Source of the DNA: Chelydra serpentina
Taxonomy: Eukaryota > Chordata > Testudines > Chelydridae
Length of the DNA: 64,000 nucleotides
NCBI GenBank assembly: GCA_037349315.1
Contig: JBAIAC010000030.1
Span: forward strand, 13,227,501 to 13,291,500
Reading direction: 5' to 3'
A program made the position numbers and the translations under genes. Under the pieces are notes generated by a model. That model worked only from the letters and a program-made list of their open reading frames with translations. It ran no database searches and was not told the origin of the DNA. Position 1 is the stretch's first letter. The number at the start of each line of letters is the position of its first letter. This document shows, piece by piece, positions 55,413-64,000 of the stretch.

Positions 55413-56712
55413 TTCTGTGATTCTCCTTATCTGGAATTTCCCCAAGGTTCCTTCCTCTGCAGAATTGAGCACTAGAATTTAAAAAATTGTTTCTACCCTC
55501 CTGGTTGTGAGGAAAGCCTTAAATCCAGAACATGGATATAATTCATGCAGTGCAGACAGCCTGACAATAGCTCAGAGAGGTGCAAACTGCCCAGCATTCA
55601 TCTCAATCTGAAACATGTGTGTCATCTGAATTCTGAAACATACAGGAGACTGTTTGAATGTCAGGTTTGTTACCTGTTTTACTGCTGATCACTTTAGCAG
55701 AAATAGCTACCTAGTGTCCTTATTCCATTCGCCCAAACCACTTCGCATATCTTCTCAGTTGCCAAAAGCCCCAATTTCCTGCTAACAATTTCTCAATACC
55801 GTTATGTGTTGTCAGTCCAAAGGAAACTGCCACCGAATTTCCAGTCAATGACACAAAAATCAGAGATCCTTGCCACAGAATTTAAGTCCGGTTTGCTATG
55901 GAGTACCAAGATCTCTGGATACCATATTCCTCTCTACAAGATTCCTAAACATTTTTGCAGTGTTGTTGTTTCACTCTAGAGAGGTTCTATCTATGGGCAG
56001 TTTCAGTGTAAAGTATTATTTTTATATCAAATGAAAAGCTTCATTTCTTCCAAGACACCAAAGGTCATCTTTGGCAAGATGAAACTAACTATTCCAATTC
56101 CTCTCCCACAGTAATATTTGAAACCTTGATCTTCAAAAGCGTATCTCCAAACACTAACAAAAATGGTGACAGTAAGACAAAAACATCAAACTGGAAAATA
56201 AAATGTGTGTTAGTTGCTGCATTACACGTCTCCTGAATAATGTATCTGAGTGCTGGTAATATGTCAAGTGTGAGTGAAATAGGTCCCTAAGTGAACATGA
56301 GTATCTTGTTAATTAAACAGATTACTCTGGCCACAATCCAGAACCAAGTGACAGCAATTACATAAAACGTTTTGGACCCATATTCGAAAGCTACGCTGAA
56401 AAATTGTACTTGAGCAACCTTGGCAGTGAAAAAAAATTCTACTCTGACAGCATGTTAAAACAATAATTCAGCAGTTCTGTGCCAAACAGCTGTTTATATC
56501 CTTCCCCCTGGACTAAATGGCACTGAAGTAAACTTCATTAGCTAAAGATTTGCTTAGAAGATAGTTGCACTTCCCATGTAATACATTTAGGAGATAATGG
56601 GGCATATTCTGCGCTCACACCAGTGTAAATTCAGGGTAACTATTTTAGTCAATAACGTTAATCTGGATTTACAGCAGCATAAGTGAAGGCATAATTTTGC
56701 CTTATATGCTTA
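55413..56712. other. No gene seen
   Basis: Unique-looking DNA. A palindromic relic (CACACCAGTGTAAATTCAGG and mirrored ATCTGGATTTACAGC) lies at about 56615-56690. Confidence 0.5.
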
Positions 56713-56713
56713 A

Positions 56714-56982
56714 GGCCTGGTCTACACTAGGAATTTCCATGGGTATAGCTGTGTCTCTTGTGGGTGTGGAAAATCCACACCTCTGAGAGATGTAGCTGTA
56801 CTGACCTAACCCCATGTGTGGACAGCACTAGGTCAACAGAAGAATTCTTCCGTCAACCTACCTACTGCCTCTTGGGGAGGTGGATTACCTACACCAATGG
56901 GAGAATCCCTCCCATTAGCAGAGCTAGTGTCTACACTGAAGCACTACAGCAGAGCTGCTGTCGCATTTTTGTGTAGACATAC
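56714..56982. mobile_element. Harbinger-like MITE, about 269 bp
   Basis: GGCCTGGTCTACACTAGGAA is mirrored by a right end with TTTTGTGTAGACATACAC. TAA precedes it. Interior words CTAACCCCATGTGTGGACAG and ATGGGAGAATCCCTCCCATT are of the type found in the other MITEs. It lies 1.4 kb from the larger Harbinger element. Confidence 0.8.
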
Positions 56983-58236
56983 ACAAAGTGAGCTGGGAAA
57001 TTCACAGCCTTAGACATATACACATACAACAGAACACGCTGTCACACAGGGGACAAATGCTGGAGAAGGGCTCTGGCTATTCTTTCCCTACTATAAGGCT
57101 CCAAGCCATTGTAGCATCAACAAGTCACAGACCCAGAAAGGACACAGTTTTTCTCCCATTGACATCAAGGGGAGTGTTGCCATTAACATCAGAGGGAGGA
57201 CTAGGTACAGAGTGTGCTTTACTTGTGTCCCATTGAGCTCTGAGTTGTTCAGTGGAGAGCTGGTCCCTTCTGCTTCAACCCCTCCCCCCGTTTACTCCAT
57301 GGCCAGCCATATCCTATTGCATTCCTCTTTCTGCTGCAAGGTCCCATTTCTATATCATGGCCCCTCCATACAGGTGTTATTCTAGTTTTCATTGAACCCT
57401 TTCTTTCTCTTGGGCAAAAATAATGCTCAGTGGAGGAAGGAAATGGTCAGAAAACAGTAGGGTACAATTTCAGCATAGTGTATAGGAAACAAGATACAGG
57501 AATGTCCAGGCTCAGAGTCCAACAGGCTGAGGAAAGCACAGATTTCTCCCTGTCCCATTTGCCCTGCCTCACTCCACTGCCCTTGCACACAAACATATGC
57601 ATAGCTCTGTGTTAATCTGACCTGTTTCGTCCTGAAGTAACATACTTCTAGTGGTTCATGCTCTGATGCAGAATCTTTGCTTCCTTTTCCATGCTTAGAA
57701 GCATAATGGGAACGAAAAGAGAGGGGAGTAGCAAAATACAAGCTTTTGGGATCAGCAGGTAAATTACTAACTAAAATCAGCACTAGCCTAATGGAAGGTT
57801 GTTGTAGGAAGCTGGCAAATAAATACTTTGCAGGCCTAATGGTGGTTCACTTTTGCATTCTTTCCTGTGAGAAGACATCAATATGAGCTTATATTTTTAT
57901 GTAATTACTACCTGCAGGCATGATATCTGGTAGAGGGTGGAGGTATGAATTGAAGCCAAGAATAGCACTGCATTTTAACTGCATATATAACAGTATGAGA
58001 GAATTTTTTAAAAGTATCAAAATTTGGTCCCATTGTATGATACAGAACTGTAGAAATTTTGCAGGAGTCTCTTGTTTTAATGTTTTTTAGGTTAAACTAA
58101 ATGTAATGGAAGATTAATTTCCACATCTGATAATCCAGCAAAGCATTTATTCCTTCCTTTAAAACTATTGTTCGATGGAAGAATATTTGAACCCAGAATA
58201 GTCCATTTTTTAAAATTCCAACTAACGAGGCCCTAT
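56983..58236. other. No gene seen
   Basis: Short frames on both strands (for example 57427-57783) have no domain. No repeat family was recognised. Confidence 0.5.
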
Positions 58237-58307
58237 GGACCTGATCCAATGCCCACTGAAGTCAATGGGAGTCTTTTCGTGGACTCCAATGGGCTTTGGA
58301 TCAGGCC
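58237..58307. repeat. Short palindrome, GACCTGATCC type
   Basis: GGACCTGATCCAATGCCCAC, TGAAGTC mirrors GGACTCCAATGGGCTTTGGA, TCAGGCC around a short AATGGGAGTCTTTTCGT core. It is the best preserved member of this group in the window. Confidence 0.8.
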
Positions 58308-58768
58308 ATTAATGAAAGACACAGATTCTCTAGAATCCAGGCAATAAGCCACAAAAAACAAACAAACAAACTCACCCGTAGCTGTCCTATTTTCACACAC
58401 TTTGGGTATGTCTACACTAGATACTACACGTGTCCATGTGTGAGGGTGTGCCATAACACCCCTATTGTCCACACCTAAGGAGAGTACAGGGTGAGTAAGC
58501 TTGCATGCCAGAGGGTGTGGGTAAGCTCCTTAGGCCGTACCCGTGCCAGTTTGTAATATGGATGGGACTAAGGGGTATGTACCAGGTCTCAAGTTTCAAT
58601 AGTCCCGCACCCCCGCATTCCCACAATACCCTGAACCCTTTTCTTCCTGACCCTTACCGAATCTCTAAAGTTCCCTGTCCCCACGTTGTCACTGGGGGTA
58701 GCCAGCTGCGCTGACCACATTAGAACAGCTTTCTGCTGCACTCCTTACAGACCAGTTCAAGTGAACAT

Positions 58769-60019
58769 GGACCCTGCTCTGAGAGCAGCTGCCTGGCCTG
58801 CCAGCCACACCTGGGTGCTGATCAATGTGTGGTCAGAGTACACCGTCACCCAGGACTGCACCTGGACAAGCAGGAATGTACACCTGTACCCGGAAAATTC
58901 ACAGAGGCTGGAACAGTCGGGCATTCAGCACTCTGGCCCAGTGCTGGGAACGCATCAAGCACTTGATGACCCTGCCCAGGAGGGCAAAGCCTCCAACGGT
59001 CACTCTGGGAGGGCTCCTTCTACAACGAGTTTGAGCAGGTGCTGCCAAGGGCCCTGTGACAGGGTTTGACTCACCACCGCTGGCGCCTCCTGCCGGTCGC
59101 TCCGGGAATTAGCTCTCGACCACTGCAGAGTGCCCTCAACTGATAGCGTCGGGCCCATCATTTCCTCTGCTGCCCTAGGACCTGCATTGCTCCCTGCTCA
59201 GCGGCATCCTCCTCCGGACAGTCCTTGTCTGTTTCAGGACACTCCCTCTGGCAGTGCCCACTAGTCCCGTCTCACCCCATTCCGGGGGAGTGTTGTTAAC
59301 CGCAGTCCTTCTGTCTGCACCTGCCTCGGCGGCCAACCGCAACCCTGTAGTCTAGCCCCTTACCTCAGGAGCCAGTTGCGGTCTGTCTCGGCCCCTCTCC
59401 TCAATGGCCAGGTGCAGTGTAAAGGGGAAAAGGGGCGGCCCCAACCCAGGGACCCTCTAGCGGCTGCCTCCCCCTGCCCTTCTTCCTTCCCCTCCTGCCT
59501 GCTCAGTTTCCCTGGGCCACTTCCTCTTTCACCCTATGCACCTTCCTCACCCTTTGCAGCAGGGCCGCAGTCTGGCAGGTAATGGGCTGGAGCCCTCTAT
59601 CTGTTCCCCCAAGCCTACCCAGCACTGATCTGTCCAAGGTGCTGCTGCTTTCCTCAGGAGCCAGTCCTTCTCCCTTGCTGGACGGCCTTTATATAGGCCC
59701 GAGCCGGGTCCTGATTGGCTTCCCCTTCCCCCATCTTGATTGGCTGCTGGTTCGGGCAGCCTCTCTGGCCCAGTTCAGGCCTTTTATCTTAGGGGGTGGG
59801 GCTCTACCCCACTACAGGCCCCAAGCATACAGCCTAAAGTGCCTCATGACCCCTTCCTCAGCCACGCCAGCCTCATTATCCTACGGGATGCCAATGAAGG
59901 CCAGGGCAAGGAGGCAGCAAGGATTGTGGCGCACGCCCCAGAAGACCCAGAGGCTGAGGAGCATGTGATTCTGCAGCTGCACTTCTACCAGGAGCCGCCA
60001 GTTGAGGAAGCCTCCCAGT
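58769..60019 (+). pseudogene. Myb/SANT-like DNA-binding protein of Harbinger (broken)
   Basis: Harbinger elements encode a second protein with a Myb/SANT-like (trihelix) domain that binds DNA and the transposase. Here the likely start MDPALRAAAW is followed by HTWVLINVWSEYTVTQD, the first helix of such a domain, from about residue 15. After a frameshift, AQCWERIKHLMTLPRRAK matches the recognition-helix part, and another frame gives SNGHSGRAPS and FYNEFEQVLP. The LTR splits the gene after VLPRA at 59054. Past it, the frame goes on as SLIILRDANEGQGKEAARIV, then AHAPEDPEAEEHVILQLHFY and EEASQ before a stop at about 60019. The intact protein would be roughly 160-170 residues. At least two frameshifts plus the LTR make it non-functional. 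Confidence 0.78.
59055..59816 (-). mobile_element. Solo LTR, 762 bp, exact 5-bp target duplication GGCCC, inside the Myb gene
   Basis: It starts TGTGACAGGGTTTGACTC and ends CTCTACCCCACTACA; GGCCC flanks it (59050-59054, 59817-59821). On the minus strand, two CCAATCA boxes precede CCTATATAAAGG (about 59685-59697), a proper promoter order, so transcription would run toward lower coordinates. No internal genes remain. The overlapping frames at 59376-59968 come from its C-rich sequence. Confidence 0.95.
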
Positions 60020-60984
60020 GAACCTGAGGAGGACCCTGAGCCATGGCAGAAACTTGCACCTGAGGCTGGTAAGTTATAGTGGAGCCCCCAGACTCCACAC
60101 CCATATTCCCACTTGCTTTAGTGCTAAATTCCTGATTTTAAGCTCCAGGGCATTTGAAGTATTGTGCGGTGACTTTTCCTCTCTGTACAATATGCCCTGG
60201 ATTGCTACATCTCTGAGTTTGAACAGCATTGTCACATGCCATCCCCTTACCAAACTCCTCCAATTCTTTCCCCTCCATCCACTCCCTGCTCCGCTCCATC
60301 CCACAATGGCCCCCAAGCAAGATAGTCATAAATCGATGATTTGCATACCATTATTATGCATTTGGCTAAAGCTAGGTCTTAAAAACAGAATATTAATGAA
60401 AACAATCATTGTGCCCTGTGTCTGTGTATTTCTCAGCCAGCAGCCAGGCACCAGGGGTTGCTCAGGGCTGTGCAGACTAGGGGACCAGGGAGGGTGGGTT
60501 AGAAAGGTTGTGTTTTTTCTCCAAGTAAGCAAGCTTAACCACGAGTTCATAATGTTCGTTGTTTGTACAGCTTTAACTGTGTAAGTGACAAAAGAGAGGG
60601 GAAAGTTTTTGCTTTACTGATTGAGCGTTCAGTCTAAGAAGTAATAAGAGCTGGTTTGTTTCTAAACATCTTACAAATATAGAAAGAGCAGCAGTTTGAA
60701 GTTTTGTTTTAGCTATAAATAAAATAAGTTGCAAATTCTTAAGCTTTGGTAACATGTAAAACACTCAATTGTAATTTTTGTAATGTTCAAGTAAAAAAAT
60801 TTAAATCCCAATTTTGGGATAAAAATTTGTAAGCTTTTAAATATAAGCAAGTATCATTTTTTCTTTTCTGATATATGTTTAAACTAAAATAAGGTTTTTC
60901 TTTGAAATTGTAATTTCATGAATAAATGTCTGATTCAAGGTGGAACTGGTTCATAAAAGAGAGGAATTATGTTGTGATCATTGA
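60020..60984. other. Harbinger spacer between the two gene remnants
   Basis: Downstream of the Myb-like stop, the DNA is increasingly AT-rich and has no recognisable domain. A 188-codon frame at 60018-60584 lacks any motif and spans likely untranslated sequence, so it is not called as a gene. Confidence 0.5.
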
Positions 60985-61800
60985 GCTCACAAATTTACTC
61001 TAATTGTGAGCTCAACTGTACAAATTACATGTAAAGTTTATAAGATGTCACAATAACTTATAACAACAACAAATGTTGATGGGGAAAAGTACAAAAGGGG
61101 GACAAAAAAACTGAATTGGTTCAAACAACAAGGCTAACTGACATAACTCAAGGACTCTGTTAAGCTCATGCCGGGTAAACAAAAAAATTCAGGTCCAGAA
61201 GCTCATGAACCAAAATTGGTGTGGCAGTTATTAGGCCTAATTGGTTGGCAAAATAATGAGGGATAGACTATTCCACCCATCACTCCCTTTTAAGGTCCTT
61301 AAGGAAAGAGATTCTGGGTGGGAAATTGGAAGGATAGATGCCACTGGAGCAAACTTCACCTCATGGCTGCCACCCTCACCATCTGAGACCCTGAACCTTC
61401 TTTCTTCTAATCCTGAGAGACGTTCTGACCAGACCAGGCCAAAGAGAGGGACCCAGATAACATTGCCACTTCTATCGGCTCCAGCTGAATCCCAAACACC
61501 ATCCGGGATGAAATGGGATTGAATTTTAAACAACAAGAGCTCCAACCCATCTCAATTCACTTCTATTTTCCTCAAAAGGACAGTTACCATCTTTGATACC
61601 ATCTAAGAGAATCACACCATGGGGGGGGTGTTTCCTTCTAAAAAAACCTCTTTCCAGCTAAAGAGAAAGAGACAAGGGATGTTGTTAAAATGAAAGCTTT
61701 ACTTAATACTTTACATTGTAAATGCTTTAATTGATTTTCCTTCTTTTCTGTATCTTTAATAAAATGTAAAAATGATGTTTAATGATGTATTTGCTCAGCT
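60985..61800. mobile_element. Possible LTR-type insertion in the Harbinger element
   Basis: The segment begins near TGTGATCATTGAGCTCACAA and has an AATAAAATG poly-A-like signal near 61758. It separates the Myb side from the transposase remnant, whose C-terminal half is missing at this edge. Ends and target duplication are not resolved. Confidence 0.3.
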
Positions 61801-61805
61801 GGTTG

Positions 61806-62660
61806 AGGTCTAATTATACCACATCCTGAACTTAACACAGTTTAATGCTGAACAGTGTCCAGGTCTTCTTAACACATTTGGCCCATATATTGCATCTAAA
61901 TTAATACAGCAGGTGCCATGGATAACCCCTGCACAGTTTGGAAACCATATCTTCTGAAATCTAGCCAGTATTTCTGGAACTTTTCTTATGGCAACCACCC
62001 ATGGGTAAATCACTGTGTTAATTGCCTCACAAACCTGCACAACCAAGACCCCAACTGTGGACTTCCCAATCCCAGCATTGTTTGCAAAGAACATAAGAAT
62101 GGCCATACTGGGTCAGGCCAATGGTCCATCTAGCCCAGTATCCTGTCTTCCAACAGTGGCTAATGCCAGGTGCTTCAGAGGGAATGAACAGAACAGGTAA
62201 TGATCAAGTGATCATTACCATTCCCAGCTTCTGGCAAACAGACGCTAGAGACACTTACTCCACAAAAGGCCTATAGCTGCCTTGGGCAACCAACTTCCAC
62301 AGGGCAATAGCAATCCAATTCTGAACTGGTATGGTTTCCCTGCGTTGAGTTTTCCGGCACTTAAGAACTAGTGCAAGCTCCTCACACAGCTCCATGAAGG
62401 TTTGTTTCCTTTATTTGGAAGTTCTGATGCCACCCCAGGTTCCCAGAATGATGCGATCCCATCACACCATGCTGGCTCTCCTGCACCAGATGCCACAGTC
62501 CACCCAAGGGCACATTGTGGCAATACCAGCATTCACCATAGCTGTACCATATGAGCTGAATGAATTGTCACTGACCCCCACAAGATCAACCAACTTCAAC
62601 ATGTCCGAAAGTTCTGCCCAAATTCCATCCAGCATCTCACCGATCTCCCACTCCACTGTG
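61806..62660 (-). pseudogene. Harbinger DDE transposase (HARBI1-like), broken
   Basis: On the minus strand, from 62660 down, a damaged N-terminal part includes LGWHQNFQIKETNLHGAV and, with stops, ELDCYCPVEVGCPRQL. A CR1 tail interrupts it (62250-62087). It then continues FANNAGIGKSTVGVLVVQVC, EAINTVIYPWVVAIRKVPEI, LARFQKIWFPNCAGVIHGTC. The pattern G-x-GKSTV ... FPNC-x-G-x-I-x-GT is that of the Harbinger transposase; the usual I-D-G-T-H has become I-H-G-T-C, so the first catalytic aspartate is changed. The similarity ends near 61870 and the part with the other acidic residues is missing. The transposase faces the Myb-like gene, as expected in this superfamily. Confidence 0.85.
62087..62250 (-). 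mobile_element. CR1 LINE 3' end inserted in the transposase
   Basis: AACATAAGAATGGCCATACT, GGGTCAGGCCAATGGTCCAT, CTAGCCCAGTATCCTGTCTT and CCAACAGTGGCTAATGCCAG match the CR1 3' end at 30951-31130. Transposase coding resumes on both sides. Confidence 0.9.
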
Positions 62661-63031
62661 TAACCACTTGTCCCACAATAAGGAGCAGGAGGAGAACCAA
62701 ATCATCATCCCATGCTCCAGTCTTCCAGGGAATAACAGTGAGGGGCAACATGATCAGGAACTGCCATTGGCAAGTGTGGGAAGACTGGACTGTATCAACA
62801 ACACACAGGGAAGCGGTTCCTAGAGTGTCTCCCGGTCTGCACAAAACCTTGAAAGGAAGCACTAACATTGCATAATGACAGTGGCAGTGTGGACACAAGT
62901 ATACACATGTACACAGCATTAAACCTGTGTCCAGCACAGTGTAATATGCACACTTGGTGCACATATGGGGAGCACGCACAAGCATGTACACAGTCCAATA
63001 ATTGAGACCTCACACAAGTGTAGATATAGCC
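62661..63031. other. Harbinger terminal region
   Basis: This is sequence between the transposase N-terminus and the right inverted repeat. It contains GCACAC/CATGTACAC-rich words near 62900-62990. A minus frame of 131 codons (62596-62991) partly overlaps the transposase start but otherwise shows no motif. Confidence 0.5.
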
Positions 63032-64000
63032 TAGACTGTATTCGCTTTACTTATTTTTTAATATTTAAACAATAAAACTTCCCCTACAAAAAGGTCTAGG
63101 TACCATAACAATTATTTATATGTCCACCCAGCAGCAAACTATAATCACATACACACAATGAATTAACTTTGCTGGTCAATAACTCAGATCAGCAAAATCC
63201 CCCCCTTTAGCTGCACATCACCTCCCCCTGCCCCAGGCACTTACTATACCTTCTCCCAAAATACTGTGTCATCATTACTGTATCCTTTGGCACTCACATC
63301 ATGTCATATTCCATTTCCTACCTTTAACTACTGAAGAAAAAAATTCTAATGCAAAATGAACATATTGCAACAATTTCTGAGGGGCCAGGAAAATACAGAC
63401 TCCAGAAGTGGGTTACTTCTTAATTCCTTGTGAAATTAAATGAGACAGACATTGATTTAGACTAGTATATAGTCATCTAAGTATGCATGTTCCTGAACAG
63501 GAATATTAGTTAGCAAGAACATCATGTAAGTTATAAGCACTATGAGTAGCACATCACTTGCTACCCAAACATTTCTTCTATTTTTCAAGCTTCTTTCCTG
63601 TCCAATGCAAATATGAACCACTTCCACCTCTCTAAGCATGTCCCCCAGCCTTCTTCAGTCTTATTTCACTTATAGCTCAAGCATCTGCTTCTCAGTTTCA
63701 AAGCATTCCCTTCCTCTCTACCTATCTTTGTTCTCATTTTCTTCAACATCCATCCCTTCCCATTCTCTCTAAGCTAAGCTTCTCTCCTTGTTACTCTCTT
63801 TGTCTCCTCTCACTTCCATCATCATGGTTTCTTTCTTGCATACCTGTTACACCAGAAACAGCCTTCTTATTTGAGCCTAATCCTGCACCATTGAATCACT
63901 GTGTGATTTGCTAGTGACTTGAGTGGGACTGAATCGGGAACTTAACATACACCAAACTCCCTTCCTCTTCCATTCACAGACCTGTTCCACAAAGCCTGCC
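63032..64000. other. No gene seen
   Basis: Unassigned AT-rich and pyrimidine-rich DNA; no frames with motifs. A palindromic-repeat relic (GAGCCTAATCCTGCACCATT and following) is at about 63873-63935. Confidence 0.5.

Larger units (their letters stand above)
58404..63031. mobile_element. Harbinger transposon, apparently full length, about 4.6 kb, inactive
   Basis: The left end GGGTATGTCTACACTAGATA and the right end ACAAGTGTAGATATAGCC are inverted repeats of the same type as the MITEs here. Between them lie a Myb/SANT-like gene remnant on + (58769-60019) and a Harbinger transposase remnant on - (61806-62660), the two-gene layout known for PIF/Harbinger elements. It has been hit by an LTR (59055-59816), a CR1 3' end (62087-62250) and probably another repeat (about 60985-61800). 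The flanking 3 bases (TTT, TAG) do not match, so the target duplication is lost or the ends are off by a few bases. Confidence 0.82.

Noticed and set aside
60018..60584. 188-codon + frame after the Myb-like gene
   Set aside because: It lies in probable untranslated Harbinger sequence, with no motif and low-complexity Pro/Leu stretches.

Overview
The window looks like non-genic nuclear DNA of a reptile, most likely a cryptodiran (hidden-necked) turtle. The main evidence is a tRNA-derived SINE whose 3' end matches the CR1 LINE tail and finishes in ATTCTATG repeats, which is the Cry I type of cryptodiran turtles. CR1 LINE fragments, gypsy/ERV-like LTRs, hAT and Harbinger MITEs and MIR/L3-type relics support this. 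No coordinate-level search was possible, so species and locus are not assigned. I recognise no host protein-coding gene, rRNA, tRNA gene or CRISPR array. All coding remnants with a recognisable family are broken pieces of transposable elements.

Layout. 1-2.75 kb: G-rich low-complexity DNA, a Tx1-like LINE 3' fragment between two copies of a direct repeat, and an LTR. 3-14 kb: mostly unique AT-rich DNA with hAT MITEs (4967-5167, 10335-10586), an LTR-like repeat with a hammerhead-like motif just beyond it (8.4-9.24 kb), and an old L3/CR1-type LINE relic (11.8-12.4 kb). 14.5-15.3 kb: a retroviral leader with a tRNA-Pro-type primer binding site but no clear LTR. 17.4-20.2 kb: a solo LTR, a second short LTR and a 123-bp hAT MITE. 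20.9-24.8 kb: a large foldback repeat, two more hAT MITEs and a MIR. 27.7-32.7 kb: a dense cluster with a Harbinger MITE, a 7SL-derived sequence and two minus-strand CR1 copies, one split by an LTR. 34.8-38.4 kb: a 628-bp hAT element, a MIR and two Harbinger MITEs. 41.6-46.7 kb: a solo LTR and two plus-strand CR1 copies, one split by a MITE. 48.3-55.4 kb: a second copy of the 302-bp hAT MITE, a three-level nest (SINE > LTR > Harbinger MITE) and a CR1 fragment carrying a nearly perfect 111-bp hairpin insertion. 56.7-63.0 kb: a Harbinger MITE followed by what looks like a full-length Harbinger transposon of about 4.6 kb. It holds remnants of both expected genes facing each other: a Myb/SANT-like DNA-binding protein on + and a DDE transposase on -.

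How it fits together. The Harbinger element at 58.4-63.0 kb shares terminal sequences (GGG..GTCTACAC) with at least eight short elements in the window, so it is a plausible relative of the element that once mobilised them. The hAT MITEs mostly have exact 8-bp target duplications and at least five different internal sequences, meaning several hAT families acted here. Nesting gives relative ages: the LTR insertions at 50.8 and 59.1 kb and the hairpin at 54.9 kb are younger than their hosts. The parts with no recognisable repeat (roughly 38.5-41.5, 49-50.7 and 55.4-56.7 kb) may hold regulatory DNA, but I can only point to candidates.
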